Shown here: positions 16,881 through 25,358 of the stretch, in pieces
Numbering within the stretch: position 1 is the stretch's first letter
Layout: the number at the start of each line of letters is the position of its first letter
From: an uncultured Desulfovibrio sp.
GTDB taxonomy: Bacteria > Desulfobacterota > Desulfovibrionia > Desulfovibrionales > Desulfovibrionaceae
Length of the DNA: 64,000 nt
Direction: 5' to 3'
Assembly (NCBI GenBank): GCA_913060505.1
Contig: CAJXRQ010000004.1
Location: forward strand, 62,001 to 126,000
Translations under genes and position numbers: made by a program
The notes under the pieces: generated by a model
Database searches by the model: none
Seen by the model: the letters and a program-made list of their open reading frames with translations, nothing else
What the model was told of the DNA's origin: nothing

Positions 16881-17711
16881 TTATTGAATATTCTTTAGGA
16901 TTTCAAGAACAAGGCTTGTCATGGCGTCTGAAGAGCGTGCGGCTTGCGCAAGAACCTGTTCGTGGGTGACTTCCTGGATGCAGTCCGGAAGGTTTTTATT
17001 TGTCAGGCAAGAGAAGCCAAGGACACGCATGCCCATATGATGGGCTGCTATGGCTTCTGGGACTGTCGACATGCCGATGGCGTCTGCTCCCATGATGCGA
17101 TACATGCGCGTTTCCGCAGGGGTTTCCAATGTGGGGCCCATAACTCCCATATATGCTCCGGTTTCCAGCCTAAGGCCCAGCTGCAGGGCACATTGCATCG
17201 CCAAGGTTCGTAATTCCTTGTCATAAACACAACTCATATCCGGGAAACGCGGTCCCCACTCTTCGTTGTTTTCACCGCGCAAAGGATTCATGCCTACCAT
17301 GAAGTTGATGTGGTCACTGATGAGCATGGGGGTGCCGACCTCGAAAGCCGGATTGAGAGCGCCCGCAGCGTTGGTCAGGATGATGGTGCGGACCCCTGCT
17401 TCATAAAGGGCACGTACTCCGAACGTAACTTCCTGAGGTGAAAAGCCCTCATACAAATGTACGCGGCCATTCATGGCGATGACCGGAGTTCCATGGATAT
17501 TCCCGCAAACCAATGTCCCCGCATGCCCCTGAACCGATGAAACCGGGAACCCCGGAATTTCACTATAGGGGAGGCTGATTTTATCTTCAATGGCGTCGGT
17601 TATGCCTCCCAAGCCACTCCCGGTAACGATAGCTATTGTTCCTGCTTGAATTTTCTTTAACTTTTCCTGTATATAAGACGAAGCATGTTGTACTGACTCA
17701 GTGTAATTCAT
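16881..17711 (-). CDS. Purine nucleoside phosphorylase
   Basis: Cleaves purine (deoxy)nucleosides with phosphate to base and (deoxy)ribose-1-phosphate. The 276 residues have the trimeric PNP signature set: VTGSGLGG, QGHAGTLVCG, GRVHLYEGFSPQEV, LTNAAGALNP, MGPTLETPAETRMY and the base-binding late segment SCLTNKNL. The start at 17711 has AAAGGAG upstream. It is divergent from motA across 77 bases that must hold both promoters. Confidence 0.94.
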   Translation of the reverse strand: MNYTESVQHASSYIQEKLKKIQAGTIAIVTGSGLGGITDAIEDKISLPYSEIPGFPVSSVQGHAGTLVCGNIHGTPVIAMNGRVHLYEGFSPQEVTFGVRALYEAGVRTIILTNAAGALNPAFEVGTPMLISDHINFMVGMNPLRGENNEEWGPRFPDMSCVYDKELRTLAMQCALQLGLRLETGAYMGVMGPTLETPAETRMYRIMGADAIGMSTVPEAIAAHHMGMRVLGFSCLTNKNLPDCIQEVTHEQVLAQAARSSDAMTSLVLEILKNIQ

Positions 17712-17788
17712 TAAAGGACTCCTTTATTCGGCTTTCGCTCCAAGGGGCGGAATGTTTATCTGAGGGTCAACCGAAGGGATTGATATTT

Positions 17789-18538
17789 ATGGATATTGCG
17801 ACACTATTAGGTCTGGTCGTAGGCCTTTCGCTTGTTATTGGTGCGATCATACTTGGTGGAGCTGTCGATGTCTTCATCAATGTGCCCGGCATGATGATCG
17901 TTATCGGCGGTACCTTGGCGGCCATCATGGTCGCTTTCCCATTTGAAGAGGTCATACAGGCCTTTGTTGCTGCTTTCAAGATGTTCCAGCAGCGCAAGAC
18001 AAAGGCTCGTGATGTCGTGAACATCATGGTCAAGGTGGCGGAGATCAGCCGGCGTGAAGGGCTGTTGGCATTGGAAAATGTGCAGACAGAAAACATGGTT
18101 CTCAAAAAGTCGTGTCAGCTCATTGCGGATAACGCCGATTCGCAGTTGATTCGTGCCACGCTTTCCATTGAGATCAACGGGCTTCGTCGTCGTCACCAAG
18201 TTGCGCAGGACGTTTTTAAACGTCTTGCAGCCTTGGCTCCGTCTTTCGGGATGATGGGAACATTGATCGGGTTGGTTCAGATGCTTTCTCGTCTTGACGA
18301 CCCCAAAGCCATTGGACCAGCCATGGCTGTTGCCTTGCTGACAACATTTTATGGTTCCGCCATGGCGACTCTCATTTTTATTCCCATTGCGGCCAAACTC
18401 AGGGCACGTACTCTTCAGGAACAGTTGAACCTCGAAATCATTTTTGAAGGTGCCAAATCGATTCTTGAAAATAACAACCCGAGATTGGTTTACGAAAAGC
18501 TTTCATCGTTTCTTTCACCCTCTGAGCGGGGAGAATAA
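17789..18538 (+). CDS. motA: Flagellar motor stator protein MotA
   Basis: Membrane stator subunit of 249 residues, from ATG 17789 with GAAGGG upstream. Four helices are visible: two at residues 1-50, two at about 150-205. The conserved segment before helix 3 (LAALAPSFGMMGTLIGLV) and the charged cytoplasmic loop, which contacts FliG, are present. With MotB it conducts ions to drive rotation. A 3-base gap separates it from motB. Its short length resembles PomA/MotA forms of deltaproteobacteria. Confidence 0.94.
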   Translation: MDIATLLGLVVGLSLVIGAIILGGAVDVFINVPGMMIVIGGTLAAIMVAFPFEEVIQAFVAAFKMFQQRKTKARDVVNIMVKVAEISRREGLLALENVQTENMVLKKSCQLIADNADSQLIRATLSIEINGLRRRHQVAQDVFKRLAALAPSFGMMGTLIGLVQMLSRLDDPKAIGPAMAVALLTTFYGSAMATLIFIPIAAKLRARTLQEQLNLEIIFEGAKSILENNNPRLVYEKLSSFLSPSERGE

Positions 18539-18541
18539 GTC

Positions 18542-19282
18542 ATGGATGAAGAAAAGACCCTGTTGCGTCCTCCGCAGGAGGATGATGATAGCGGCGGCGA
18601 GTGGATGACCACGTTTGCCGATCTTTCCATGTTGCTGCTGGTTTTTTTCGTCTTGCTGTACTCCATGTCCACTTTGGATACAGATAAGTTTTCCAAGACG
18701 TTTTCTTCCGTGACGAAGGCTCTTTCCGGTCGACTGCAAAAGGTTTCCACCAGCCGAATCAGTCGAGATGAAGCTGGCGTGTTGATCGATCAGGCTCTGA
18801 TGCGGCGACAGATTGTGGAGTCGCAGCGAAAGGTTTTTGCCGAGGTCAAGACCTTGCAAACCAAAAAAGGCGTGGAAGGTCTGGTCAGTGCCAACTTCGA
18901 AGATGGAGTTATCACTTTGCGCGTGCCCGGAGATGTTTTGTTTCTTCCCGGAAGGGTGCAGTTGACAGAGCGTGGGAGGCAGGTCATTCTTACGTTACGG
19001 AACTTTTTTATCCAACATCCTGACCAACAGATTAAAATTATTGGATATACAGACGACTCTTTGCCGAGCGGGAAGGGGCGTTTCAAGGACAATTGGGAAA
19101 TTTCAGCCATGCGGGCCGTGAACGTGCTGCGCGACTTGTTGAAGATGGGCATTAAGTCGAATCGGCTGACTGCAACTGGACTTGCCGATATTAATCCCTT
19201 GTTCCCCAACACTTCTCCTGAGTTTCGTGCAAAAAATCGACGTGTGGAATTCATCCTTGAAAAAAGGGTCATTGGAAAGTAG
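18542..19282 (+). CDS. motB: Flagellar motor stator protein MotB
   Basis: The 246 residues have a cytoplasmic N-tail, a single helix (WMTTFADLSMLLLVFFVLLY) whose Asp27 is the ion-binding residue, and a periplasmic OmpA-like peptidoglycan-binding domain. In that domain IIGYTDDS and SAMRAVNVLRDLL with AKNRRVEFIL are conserved. It anchors the stator to the cell wall. Confidence 0.95.
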   Translation: MDEEKTLLRPPQEDDDSGGEWMTTFADLSMLLLVFFVLLYSMSTLDTDKFSKTFSSVTKALSGRLQKVSTSRISRDEAGVLIDQALMRRQIVESQRKVFAEVKTLQTKKGVEGLVSANFEDGVITLRVPGDVLFLPGRVQLTERGRQVILTLRNFFIQHPDQQIKIIGYTDDSLPSGKGRFKDNWEISAMRAVNVLRDLLKMGIKSNRLTATGLADINPLFPNTSPEFRAKNRRVEFILEKRVIGK

Positions 19283-19345
19283 AGAATTTTGGAGGGGAGA
19301 TTGCCTTCTCTCCAGGAGATTGAGTTAAGGTTATCTGGGGGAGCT

Positions 19346-19741
19346 ATGGATTTTAAGATCAGCATTCCTAGCGCTGATGACAGGATGCGCCAGGCATACC
19401 GCACAAGAGTGCCGGGGTTTTTTGCCTGTTTTCCTGAAGTGGATGCTCAATGCCCGGTCAAAGACTTGAGCGCTACAGGTTTTGCCATTGTTGACGAACA
19501 GCACCGTTTTACTGAGGGCAATGAATATAAGGCCGAACTCAGGATCAAGGAAAAAGTGTTTCTTGACGAGTTTACGGTGAAAGCCAAGCGGGTGCTTGAC
19601 AATGGGTTGGTCGGCTTCACTTTTCATAAATTGGATCGCCGCAGCCAGCTCAAGCTGGACAAGCTGGTGCTCGAGGTGCAAAAAAGGCTGATAGCTTACA
19701 AAAAAGCTAAACAGGCACAGGAAGACGATCAGGCTGAATAG
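19346..19741 (+). CDS. PilZ-domain c-di-GMP-binding protein
   Basis: The 131 residues start at ATG 19346 after GGGGGAG. The c-di-GMP signature is visible: RxxxR in the RQAYR segment (residues 14-18) and DLSATG about 30 residues later. Its place after motAB suggests a c-di-GMP brake on motility or chemotaxis. It overlaps the biotin carboxylase start by one base, so it may be translationally coupled to an unrelated enzyme. Confidence 0.85.
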   Translation: MDFKISIPSADDRMRQAYRTRVPGFFACFPEVDAQCPVKDLSATGFAIVDEQHRFTEGNEYKAELRIKEKVFLDEFTVKAKRVLDNGLVGFTFHKLDRRSQLKLDKLVLEVQKRLIAYKKAKQAQEDDQAE

Positions 19742-21153
19742 TGAGTAACCGGCATAAAATCCTTATTGCTAATCGTGGCGAGATCGCCATGCGTATCATG
19801 TGCGCATGCCGCGAACTTGGCCACGATTTTGTGTGTTTGTACACTCCCGAGGACAAGTATTCCGGCCATGTGGAACTGGCTCGAGAGCTTGGTGGTGAAC
19901 AATCGGTCTATAAGATTTCAAACTACCTTGATGCCAATGAGATTTTTTCTGTCGCCGATCAGGCCAATGCTACGGCGATCCATCCAGGATACGGCTTTTT
20001 TGCTGAGGATTTTCGTTTTGCCCGCCGTGTGGTGAGGCGGGATCGGCCCATGATTTTTATTGGGCCGTCATGGTGGATCATTCGGGATCTGGGCGACAAA
20101 ATCAATACCAAGCGCATAGCCCGTAGTCTCGGCGTTCCCACTATCCCCGGTTCTGACCGTCCCATCTATGACGAGATGGAAGCGGAATCAATTGCCACTC
20201 ACCTGTTCGAATTTCAGAGAGCACAAGATATTCGTGGTGGTATGGTTTTGGTTAAGGCTTCGGCCGGGGGCGGTGGCATGGGCATCGAAGAGGTGCAAGA
20301 CCCCGATCAGTTCCGTTCAGTTTTTCGGCGTGTACGGAATTATGCCAAACGCAATTTCAACGACGAAGGTGTGCTCATTGAACAGCGTATCTTCGATTTC
20401 AACCACCTTGAGGTTCAGATTGTTTCTGAACATGGCGGCAAGCGTCATGTTCATTTCGGAACCCGAAATTGTTCCGTGCAAAGTACCGGCAAGCAAAAAC
20501 GCATCGAGGTTGCCCCGGGGTTTGCCCCAGCCGAAGTCCCATACGCTTTCGACGCGGATCGGGTATTGGATGAGATTACCCGGCACTCTTTAGCCATGGC
20601 AGAAGAGGTCGGATATGATAACGTCGGCACTTGGGAATGGATCGTGACACCTCGTGGCGAGCCGTTTCTCATGGAGGTCAATACTCGTATTCAGGTAGAA
20701 AACGGTATCTCTGCAGCCATCTCTCGTGTCGGAGAGCAGGAGCATGTAGACCTTGTCCGGGAGCAGATCCGTTTGGGACTGGGGGATACGTTGGGGTATG
20801 ATCAGTCTGATGTTCGATTTTCCGGGATCAGTATTGAGTATCGTTTGGTAGCAGAAGCTCCAGAGCGGGATTTCGCTCCCTGTTCCGGGCGTATATTGCG
20901 GTTTCAATGGCAGGAAGCGCCATGGCTCAAAATGTATACACAAGTGCCGAAGAATGGAGCTTATGAAATTCCCATGGAGTATGACCCCAACTTGGCGTTG
21001 GTGATAATCTGGGGTGAAAACCTTCAACAGGCGCGGGAACGGGGAGTGGCATTTCTGGATTCCCTGATTCTTGAGGGAGAAGCTTCAGGGCATGGATTTT
21101 CTTCCAACGTGGCTTTTTTGAAGGCGCGAACTCAGGGGCTTTTGGAGTTCTGA
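19741..21153 (+). CDS. Biotin carboxylase (AccC-like)
   Basis: ATP-grasp enzyme that carboxylates a biotinyl carrier with bicarbonate. The 470 residues start with GTG 19741. Hallmarks are ILIANRGEIAMRIMCACREL, HPGYGFFAE, the Gly-rich ATP loop KASAGGGGMGI, HLEVQIVSEHGGKRHVH and EVNTRIQVENG. It is longer at the C-terminus than E. coli AccC. The next genes encode carboxyltransferase and a carrier-like protein, so the cluster encodes an acyl-CoA carboxylase, most simply acetyl-CoA carboxylase. Confidence 0.92.
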   Translation: MSNRHKILIANRGEIAMRIMCACRELGHDFVCLYTPEDKYSGHVELARELGGEQSVYKISNYLDANEIFSVADQANATAIHPGYGFFAEDFRFARRVVRRDRPMIFIGPSWWIIRDLGDKINTKRIARSLGVPTIPGSDRPIYDEMEAESIATHLFEFQRAQDIRGGMVLVKASAGGGGMGIEEVQDPDQFRSVFRRVRNYAKRNFNDEGVLIEQRIFDFNHLEVQIVSEHGGKRHVHFGTRNCSVQSTGKQKRIEVAPGFAPAEVPYAFDADRVLDEITRHSLAMAEEVGYDNVGTWEWIVTPRGEPFLMEVNTRIQVENGISAAISRVGEQEHVDLVREQIRLGLGDTLGYDQSDVRFSGISIEYRLVAEAPERDFAPCSGRILRFQWQEAPWLKMYTQVPKNGAYEIPMEYDPNLALVIIWGENLQQARERGVAFLDSLILEGEASGHGFSSNVAFLKARTQGLLEF

Positions 21154-23429
21154 TGGATAGGGAAAAGCGACTTTTGGCACTCCGAAATCGTCTTGCATAT
21201 GTCGAAGATGTCTTTGGTCCGGACGGCAATGATTCCATCCGGGTGTTGAAGGCTCGCGCCGCGGAGTTTCTGGAGCGTCTTCCCCATTTCCCTCAGGCTG
21301 ACGTTGAGCGGGAGTTCCGGCGAATTGAAGAGTTGTTGGATTTTTCAGAGAAAAAACTGGAAAAAGAATTGACCCCCATGGACCGGGTTCGCATTGTCCG
21401 CCATCCTCAACGTATTTGCCTCAAGGATATTCTGGAAAATGTTTATGACAACTATAGCGAAATAGGTGGGCAGGGAGAATATAATATAGATCCAAGCGTG
21501 CTCATCGCCCGTGCCATAATTTCTCGCAGGGTTGGACGGCGAGTCGTCAATCAACCTGTTTTGGTTATTGGGCACGAAAAAGGACACGGGGAAGAGTTCC
21601 GCAATGGCGGTTCTGCCAAGCCGTGGGGCAATGCCAAGGCGTTGCATTATATGAAGGTCGCCGAAACCGAGAATATTCCCATTCATACGTATGTTTTTAC
21701 ACCCGGTTCCTATCCTGTAGAAGATTATCCGGGAGCAGCTCAACAGATAGCCCGCAATCTTTATGAAATGAGCGCGTTGCGAGTTCCCGTTGTGGCCGTT
21801 TTTTCCGAAGGAGGGTCTGGCGGGGCCGAAGCCGTAGCTCTTGCGGACCGCAGGATAATGCTTTCGCATGGCTACTATTCTGTTATTTCTCCAGAAGGGG
21901 CTGCCGCTATCGAAGGACGCCTTCGCAACGGTCAGCGGGCTGATTCCGCTTTAGTGGAGCGATGTGCTCGCCAGTTGGCTATTACGGCGCAGGACAATGT
22001 TGCCAACGGGTATGTGGATCGTGTGGTGCAGGAACCGCCATTGGGTGCTCGTCCCGATCATTTTGAATTTTTCAAGACCTTGCGCCGGGAAATCCTTCAA
22101 GCCACCAATGAAGTGGTGTCCAGTGTCAAGTCCATGAAGTTGTTTCGGGCAATGGCTTTGAGTAGCCGGACGCATCGCAAGGCCGCGTTGGACCCGGAAA
22201 GTATTTATGTCCGTTGGGATTTGAGCAATGCCGCTCGAGACAGGTTGCTTTGTAAACGGTATCAGCGTTTTCGGGATATGAGCCACCATGCATACCGTGA
22301 CAACCGGACATTTATGGATAAAATTCGTTCTGGTTTGGAACCGCTATGTTGGTCCTTGCATTCGTTTGTCAGCTATGGATTGGCCCGGGGGATGCGAAAG
22401 CGTGTGCGTGATTTGGCCGAAGAAGTGAGCGCAGAGGCTTTTCTTATCAGTGAACGGGTCGTAAGGCCTGCACGGAAAGCTCTTTCCCGATTCAGCGGTC
22501 CTGATCAACCCCGTGCAGAGCTTGGCAAAAGAGCAAAAGAAGCTTTGACGCGGTTATCCTGCCCAGAGGAAGGAGCCTGTATAAATGGCGATTCATGGGT
22601 ATGGATGAGTGGTCGGGCCCGGGAGGACAGGGCCGTTTCGTGCCCGAATGCCAGAACTCACGGTTGTCCGGATCTATGGGCTCCGGACCTTTTTTCCGAG
22701 TTTGCCGGCGTGTGTCCGTGCTGCGGGCATCATTTCTCCATGGAATATGAGTGGTATTTCTACAATGTTTTCAATTACGCAGAAGCCCAGGAGTTCAATG
22801 CGGACATTGAGAGCGGCAATCCTCTGGAATACGAAGGGTTTGACGCCAAGATAGAACAGGCAAGAAAGCGCACAGGGCGCAAGAGTTCGTGCGTGACTTT
22901 TGAAACATCGCTTGACGGTGTGCAGGTTGTGGTAGCCAGTTTGATCGCGCCGTTTCGCGGTGGTACCGTCGGAGCGGCCGAAGGGGAAAAGTTTATTCTT
23001 GCTGCGGAAAGGGCGCAAAAAAAGCATTATCCTTTCATTGCCTATGTTCACGGGACCGCCGGGATTCGAATTCAGGAAGGCGTGAACGGCGTAATCCAAA
23101 TGCCTCGTTGCACCTTGGCTGTCCGCCGCTACATCGATGCGGGAGGCTTGTATTTGGTTATTTACGACACCAACTCCTATGCCGGACCGGTGGCCAGCTT
23201 CTTGGGATGTTCCCCCTACCAGTTCGCCATTCGTTCTTCGAATATCGGTTTTGCAGGTCCTGGAGTTATTTCCGAGACCACGGGGATGCCTGTTCCACCT
23301 AATTATCACAAAGCATATCAGGCCCTTTCCCGAGGTCATGTTCATGGAATCTGGGATCGGCGCGAGATCCGTAAGAACCTTTACCAGGTGCTCTTGACCG
23401 TTGGCGGTCGAAACCTCTATTATCGCTAA
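21153..23429 (+). CDS. Fused acetyl-CoA carboxylase carboxyltransferase (AccA-AccD)
   Basis: One 758-residue chain joins both carboxyltransferase halves, in reverse of the usual beta-alpha logic. Residues about 1-320 are AccA-like (RIVRHPQRICLKDILENVY; EGGSGGAEAVALADR; YYSVISPEGAAAI). Residues about 480-758 are AccD-like, with a zinc finger whose first cysteine pair is spaced CPNARTHGC rather than CxxC, followed by CPCCGHHF, and a crotonase-fold core (YVHGTAGIRIQEGVNGVIQM). A charged linker of about 150 residues connects them. It transfers the carboxyl group from biotin to acetyl-CoA. It overlaps the biotin carboxylase stop by one base. Confidence 0.9.
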   Translation: MDREKRLLALRNRLAYVEDVFGPDGNDSIRVLKARAAEFLERLPHFPQADVEREFRRIEELLDFSEKKLEKELTPMDRVRIVRHPQRICLKDILENVYDNYSEIGGQGEYNIDPSVLIARAIISRRVGRRVVNQPVLVIGHEKGHGEEFRNGGSAKPWGNAKALHYMKVAETENIPIHTYVFTPGSYPVEDYPGAAQQIARNLYEMSALRVPVVAVFSEGGSGGAEAVALADRRIMLSHGYYSVISPEGAAAIEGRLRNGQRADSALVERCARQLAITAQDNVANGYVDRVVQEPPLGARPDHFEFFKTLRREILQATNEVVSSVKSMKLFRAMALSSRTHRKAALDPESIYVRWDLSNAARDRLLCKRYQRFRDMSHHAYRDNRTFMDKIRSGLEPLCWSLHSFVSYGLARGMRKRVRDLAEEVSAEAFLISERVVRPARKALSRFSGPDQPRAELGKRAKEALTRLSCPEEGACINGDSWVWMSGRAREDRAVSCPNARTHGCPDLWAPDLFSEFAGVCPCCGHHFSMEYEWYFYNVFNYAEAQEFNADIESGNPLEYEGFDAKIEQARKRTGRKSSCVTFETSLDGVQVVVASLIAPFRGGTVGAAEGEKFILAAERAQKKHYPFIAYVHGTAGIRIQEGVNGVIQMPRCTLAVRRYIDAGGLYLVIYDTNSYAGPVASFLGCSPYQFAIRSSNIGFAGPGVISETTGMPVPPNYHKAYQALSRGHVHGIWDRREIRKNLYQVLLTVGGRNLYYR

Positions 23430-23472
23430 CTGCCCAAGGGGCAATCTCACAAAACTCATTAGGGGAACACCA

Positions 23473-24123
23473 TTGCTGAATATCAAGGAATTGCTCGAAG
23501 ATATAAAATCAAATCCATACAAAGAGATCATTGTTCGTTCACCGCACACGGGTACGGTGGAATTTGCTGCAGGGAAGTCCGGCGATATGGTTCGGGGACG
23601 TGCTGGAACATGGGGAGAGAAGCCGGGAACGTTGCTGGCCCATCTCACCAGGGAGAAGAACAAGAAGCCCATTTATGCGCCTGAAAAGGGCGAAATCGTC
23701 AATATTCGTACAGAGCTTGAAGGCGCATTTGTAGAAGCCGGTCAGGAGTTGTTGACATTGCGTCATTATCTGACCCGCAAGGAAGTTATCGAGCGCATCC
23801 TCAAGCAGGCATTGTTTCTTTTTCGGGCACCGGAGCGGGCCAAATACTATTTTATCCCTGAAGTGGACCAGAAGCTCAAGGTTTCCGGCAAGCGTTCAGT
23901 CAAGGTATTTGAAGGCATGGATATGCTTATTGTCTCCCGCATGAAACGGGAGACTCCTTTGGCGTATAGTGGCCCCGAGGGCTTGATATATTCAGTATAT
24001 TTCCACCGCGGAGACAACGTGGATGAAGGGGAACCCCTTTTGGGTGTTTGCCCCGAGGACCAGCTTTCCACCATTCAGGACGTTGTCGCGCGGGTCCAGA
24101 GTGAGTGGGAAGAGGACGAATAG
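23473..24123 (+). CDS. Biotinyl/lipoyl-like carrier protein of the carboxylase cluster
   Basis: The 216 residues start at TTG 23473, six bases after AGGGGA. Two half-barrel-like hammerhead segments are visible. The first is at about 20-100 (VRSPHTGTVEF ... PIYAPEKGEIVNI). The second is at about 145-192 (SRMKRETPLAYSGPEG, then SVYFHRGDNVDEGEPLL). The second aligns with the biotin loop of BCCP, with Lys158 in MKR where MKM is normal. It is the only carrier candidate beside the carboxylase genes. Whether Lys158 is biotinylated is an inference. Confidence 0.7.
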   Translation: MLNIKELLEDIKSNPYKEIIVRSPHTGTVEFAAGKSGDMVRGRAGTWGEKPGTLLAHLTREKNKKPIYAPEKGEIVNIRTELEGAFVEAGQELLTLRHYLTRKEVIERILKQALFLFRAPERAKYYFIPEVDQKLKVSGKRSVKVFEGMDMLIVSRMKRETPLAYSGPEGLIYSVYFHRGDNVDEGEPLLGVCPEDQLSTIQDVVARVQSEWEEDE

Positions 24124-24132
24124 GAACAAATC

Positions 24133-24477
24133 ATGGGTCGAATAATCCAGATTCGCGTTAGTGCGAGCACGCCTGATGAAAAGGATGTGCAAAGGGCTTG
24201 GCCTCTGCTGGATCGATTGGTCTGGACTCGTGGTGAATTTATGAATCCGGTGCGTGGAGCGGTTGAGTTGGCACATGCAGCCTTTACCGCTGTTGATGCC
24301 GGGTTGATTGAAGATAGCCAGGCCAAGGCTTTGGAAGATAAGGCCCGGGAGGCCGAGTCGCTCCGGCTTCGTATGGAGTCGGCTCTGGCAGAAAGAAACG
24401 CGGCAGAGGCGGATGTATTGAGCTACCGCCTTGAGGACGCGTTGGATGAAATGGAAACAATCGCGAAAGGATTCTGA
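24133..24477 (+). CDS. Conserved-looking 114-residue protein of unknown function
   Basis: Begins MGRIIQIRVSASTPDE after AGGAAC, 9 bases after the carrier gene. The second half is strongly helical and acidic with coiled-coil character (KALEDKAREAESLRLRMES). No family is recognised. Its position between the carboxylase genes and ssb suggests co-transcription with the carboxylase cluster. Confidence 0.65.
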   Translation: MGRIIQIRVSASTPDEKDVQRAWPLLDRLVWTRGEFMNPVRGAVELAHAAFTAVDAGLIEDSQAKALEDKAREAESLRLRMESALAERNAAEADVLSYRLEDALDEMETIAKGF

Positions 24478-24517
24478 TCGCTGAGGCGATACGCATTCGC
24501 GCAGGAGGAATGAAGAT

Positions 24518-25075
24518 ATGGCTGGAAGCATGAACAAAGTTATTTTGGTTGGAAGAATTGGTCAGGATCCCAAGCTCTCCTATACCGGATCCGGGCAGGC
24601 TGTTGCCAATTTCAGCGTTGCCACGGATGAAGGATACCGTGACAAAAATACCGGACAACGCGTGGAACGCACAGAATGGCATCGTGTTGTCGCCTGGCGC
24701 CAGACTGCCGAGTTCGTCGGGAACTATATGGGCAAAGGCCGTTTGATTATGGTCGAAGGCAAATTGCAGACCAGAAAATGGCAGGATCAGAATGGTCAGG
24801 ACCGTTACACCACGGAAGTTGTAGCTGACAGGGTCCAAGGTTTGGACCGCGCTCCTGAGGGAGCTGGAGCTTCTCAGCAGGGTTACCAGCAGAGTCAGGG
24901 CGGCGGCCATCAACAACAGGGTGGCTACCAGCAGAATCAAGGTGGTGGATACCAGCAACAGGGTGGTTATCAACAGGGCCAGCAGCAACAGAATGGGCAG
25001 CCTCAACAGCAGGATGAAGATCTTGGTCCGGCTTTCCCCTCTGAGGCCAGCGGCATGGACGATGTGCCGTTCTGA
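24518..25075 (+). CDS. ssb: Single-stranded DNA-binding protein
   Basis: The 185 residues have an OB-fold at about 1-110 ([43 protein letters not shown]). A flexible Gln/Gly-rich linker with repeats of the GGYQQ type follows, then the acidic tip MDDVPF that binds partner proteins. AGGAGG precedes the ATG. The island begins directly downstream, so ssb is its left-hand chromosomal neighbour. Confidence 0.96.
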   Translation: MAGSMNKVILVGRIGQDPKLSYTGSGQAVANFSVATDEGYRDKNTGQRVERTEWHRVVAWRQTAEFVGNYMGKGRLIMVEGKLQTRKWQDQNGQDRYTTEVVADRVQGLDRAPEGAGASQQGYQQSQGGGHQQQGGYQQNQGGGYQQQGGYQQGQQQQNGQPQQQDEDLGPAFPSEASGMDDVPF

Positions 25076-25093
25076 CATGGTGTGTTTAGGTGG

Positions 25094-25103
25094 TGTCCAG
25101 TTA
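25094..25103. repeat. TGTCCAGTTA, putative left-end element of the island
   Basis: The 10-mer lies 19 bases after the ssb stop. Its reverse complement TAACTGGACA occurs twice, and AACTGGACA once more, at 39550-39636 near the other end of the island. A second partial inverted copy, TAACTGG, is at 25131-25137. The opposite orientation at the two ends is what terminal or recombinase-binding repeats would show. The repeat is short, so chance is not excluded. Confidence 0.35.
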
Positions 25104-25156
25104 GGGGGATAGTGATGGGCCTTTAGCCTTTAACTGGTAAGACTTAGGATGAGTAG

Positions 25157-25184
25157 AGAGGATGGTTCGCCATCCTCTTTTTTT
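25157..25184 (+). terminator. Rho-independent terminator, probably of ssb
   Basis: A 9-bp stem AGAGGATGG / CCATCCTCT closed by a stable TTCG tetraloop and followed by seven T. It lies about 80 bases after the ssb stop. If it belongs to ssb, the island edge lies to its right rather than at 25094. Confidence 0.9.
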
Positions 25185-25278
25185 GTGCCTCGATTTAGCT
25201 ATTTGCTTTGTCTTTGAATATGACTAGTATACTTTTTACTTACTGTATTTAATGAATAGATTATGGTCAGTTTTTCAA

Positions 25279-25332
25279 TTTCCTCTTTCCGTGGCAAGGA
25301 GCCCATAGGGCGACTGCCACGGAAAGAGGAAA
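25279..25332. repeat. Perfect 18-bp inverted repeat before the recombinase genes
   Basis: The arms TTTCCTCTTTCCGTGGCA (25279-25296) and its exact complement (25315-25332) flank 18 bases that contain a smaller dyad, GCCC-ATA-GGGC. The right arm ends 26 bases before the first recombinase start. It could be a recombination core site, an operator for the recombinase operon, or a strong leader hairpin. No second copy was found in the window. Confidence 0.8.
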
Positions 25333-25358
25333 AGACTGAAACTCCTAAGAGGTTATCA

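Noticed and set aside
24880-25020. Tandem repeats in the ssb linker as a mobile or CRISPR-like array
   Set aside because: They encode the normal Gln/Gly-rich flexible linker of SSB.
25263-25358. Longer N-terminus for recombinase 1
   Set aside because: It would translate through the perfect inverted repeat and has no ribosome site, whereas ATG 25359 has AGAGGTT at good distance.
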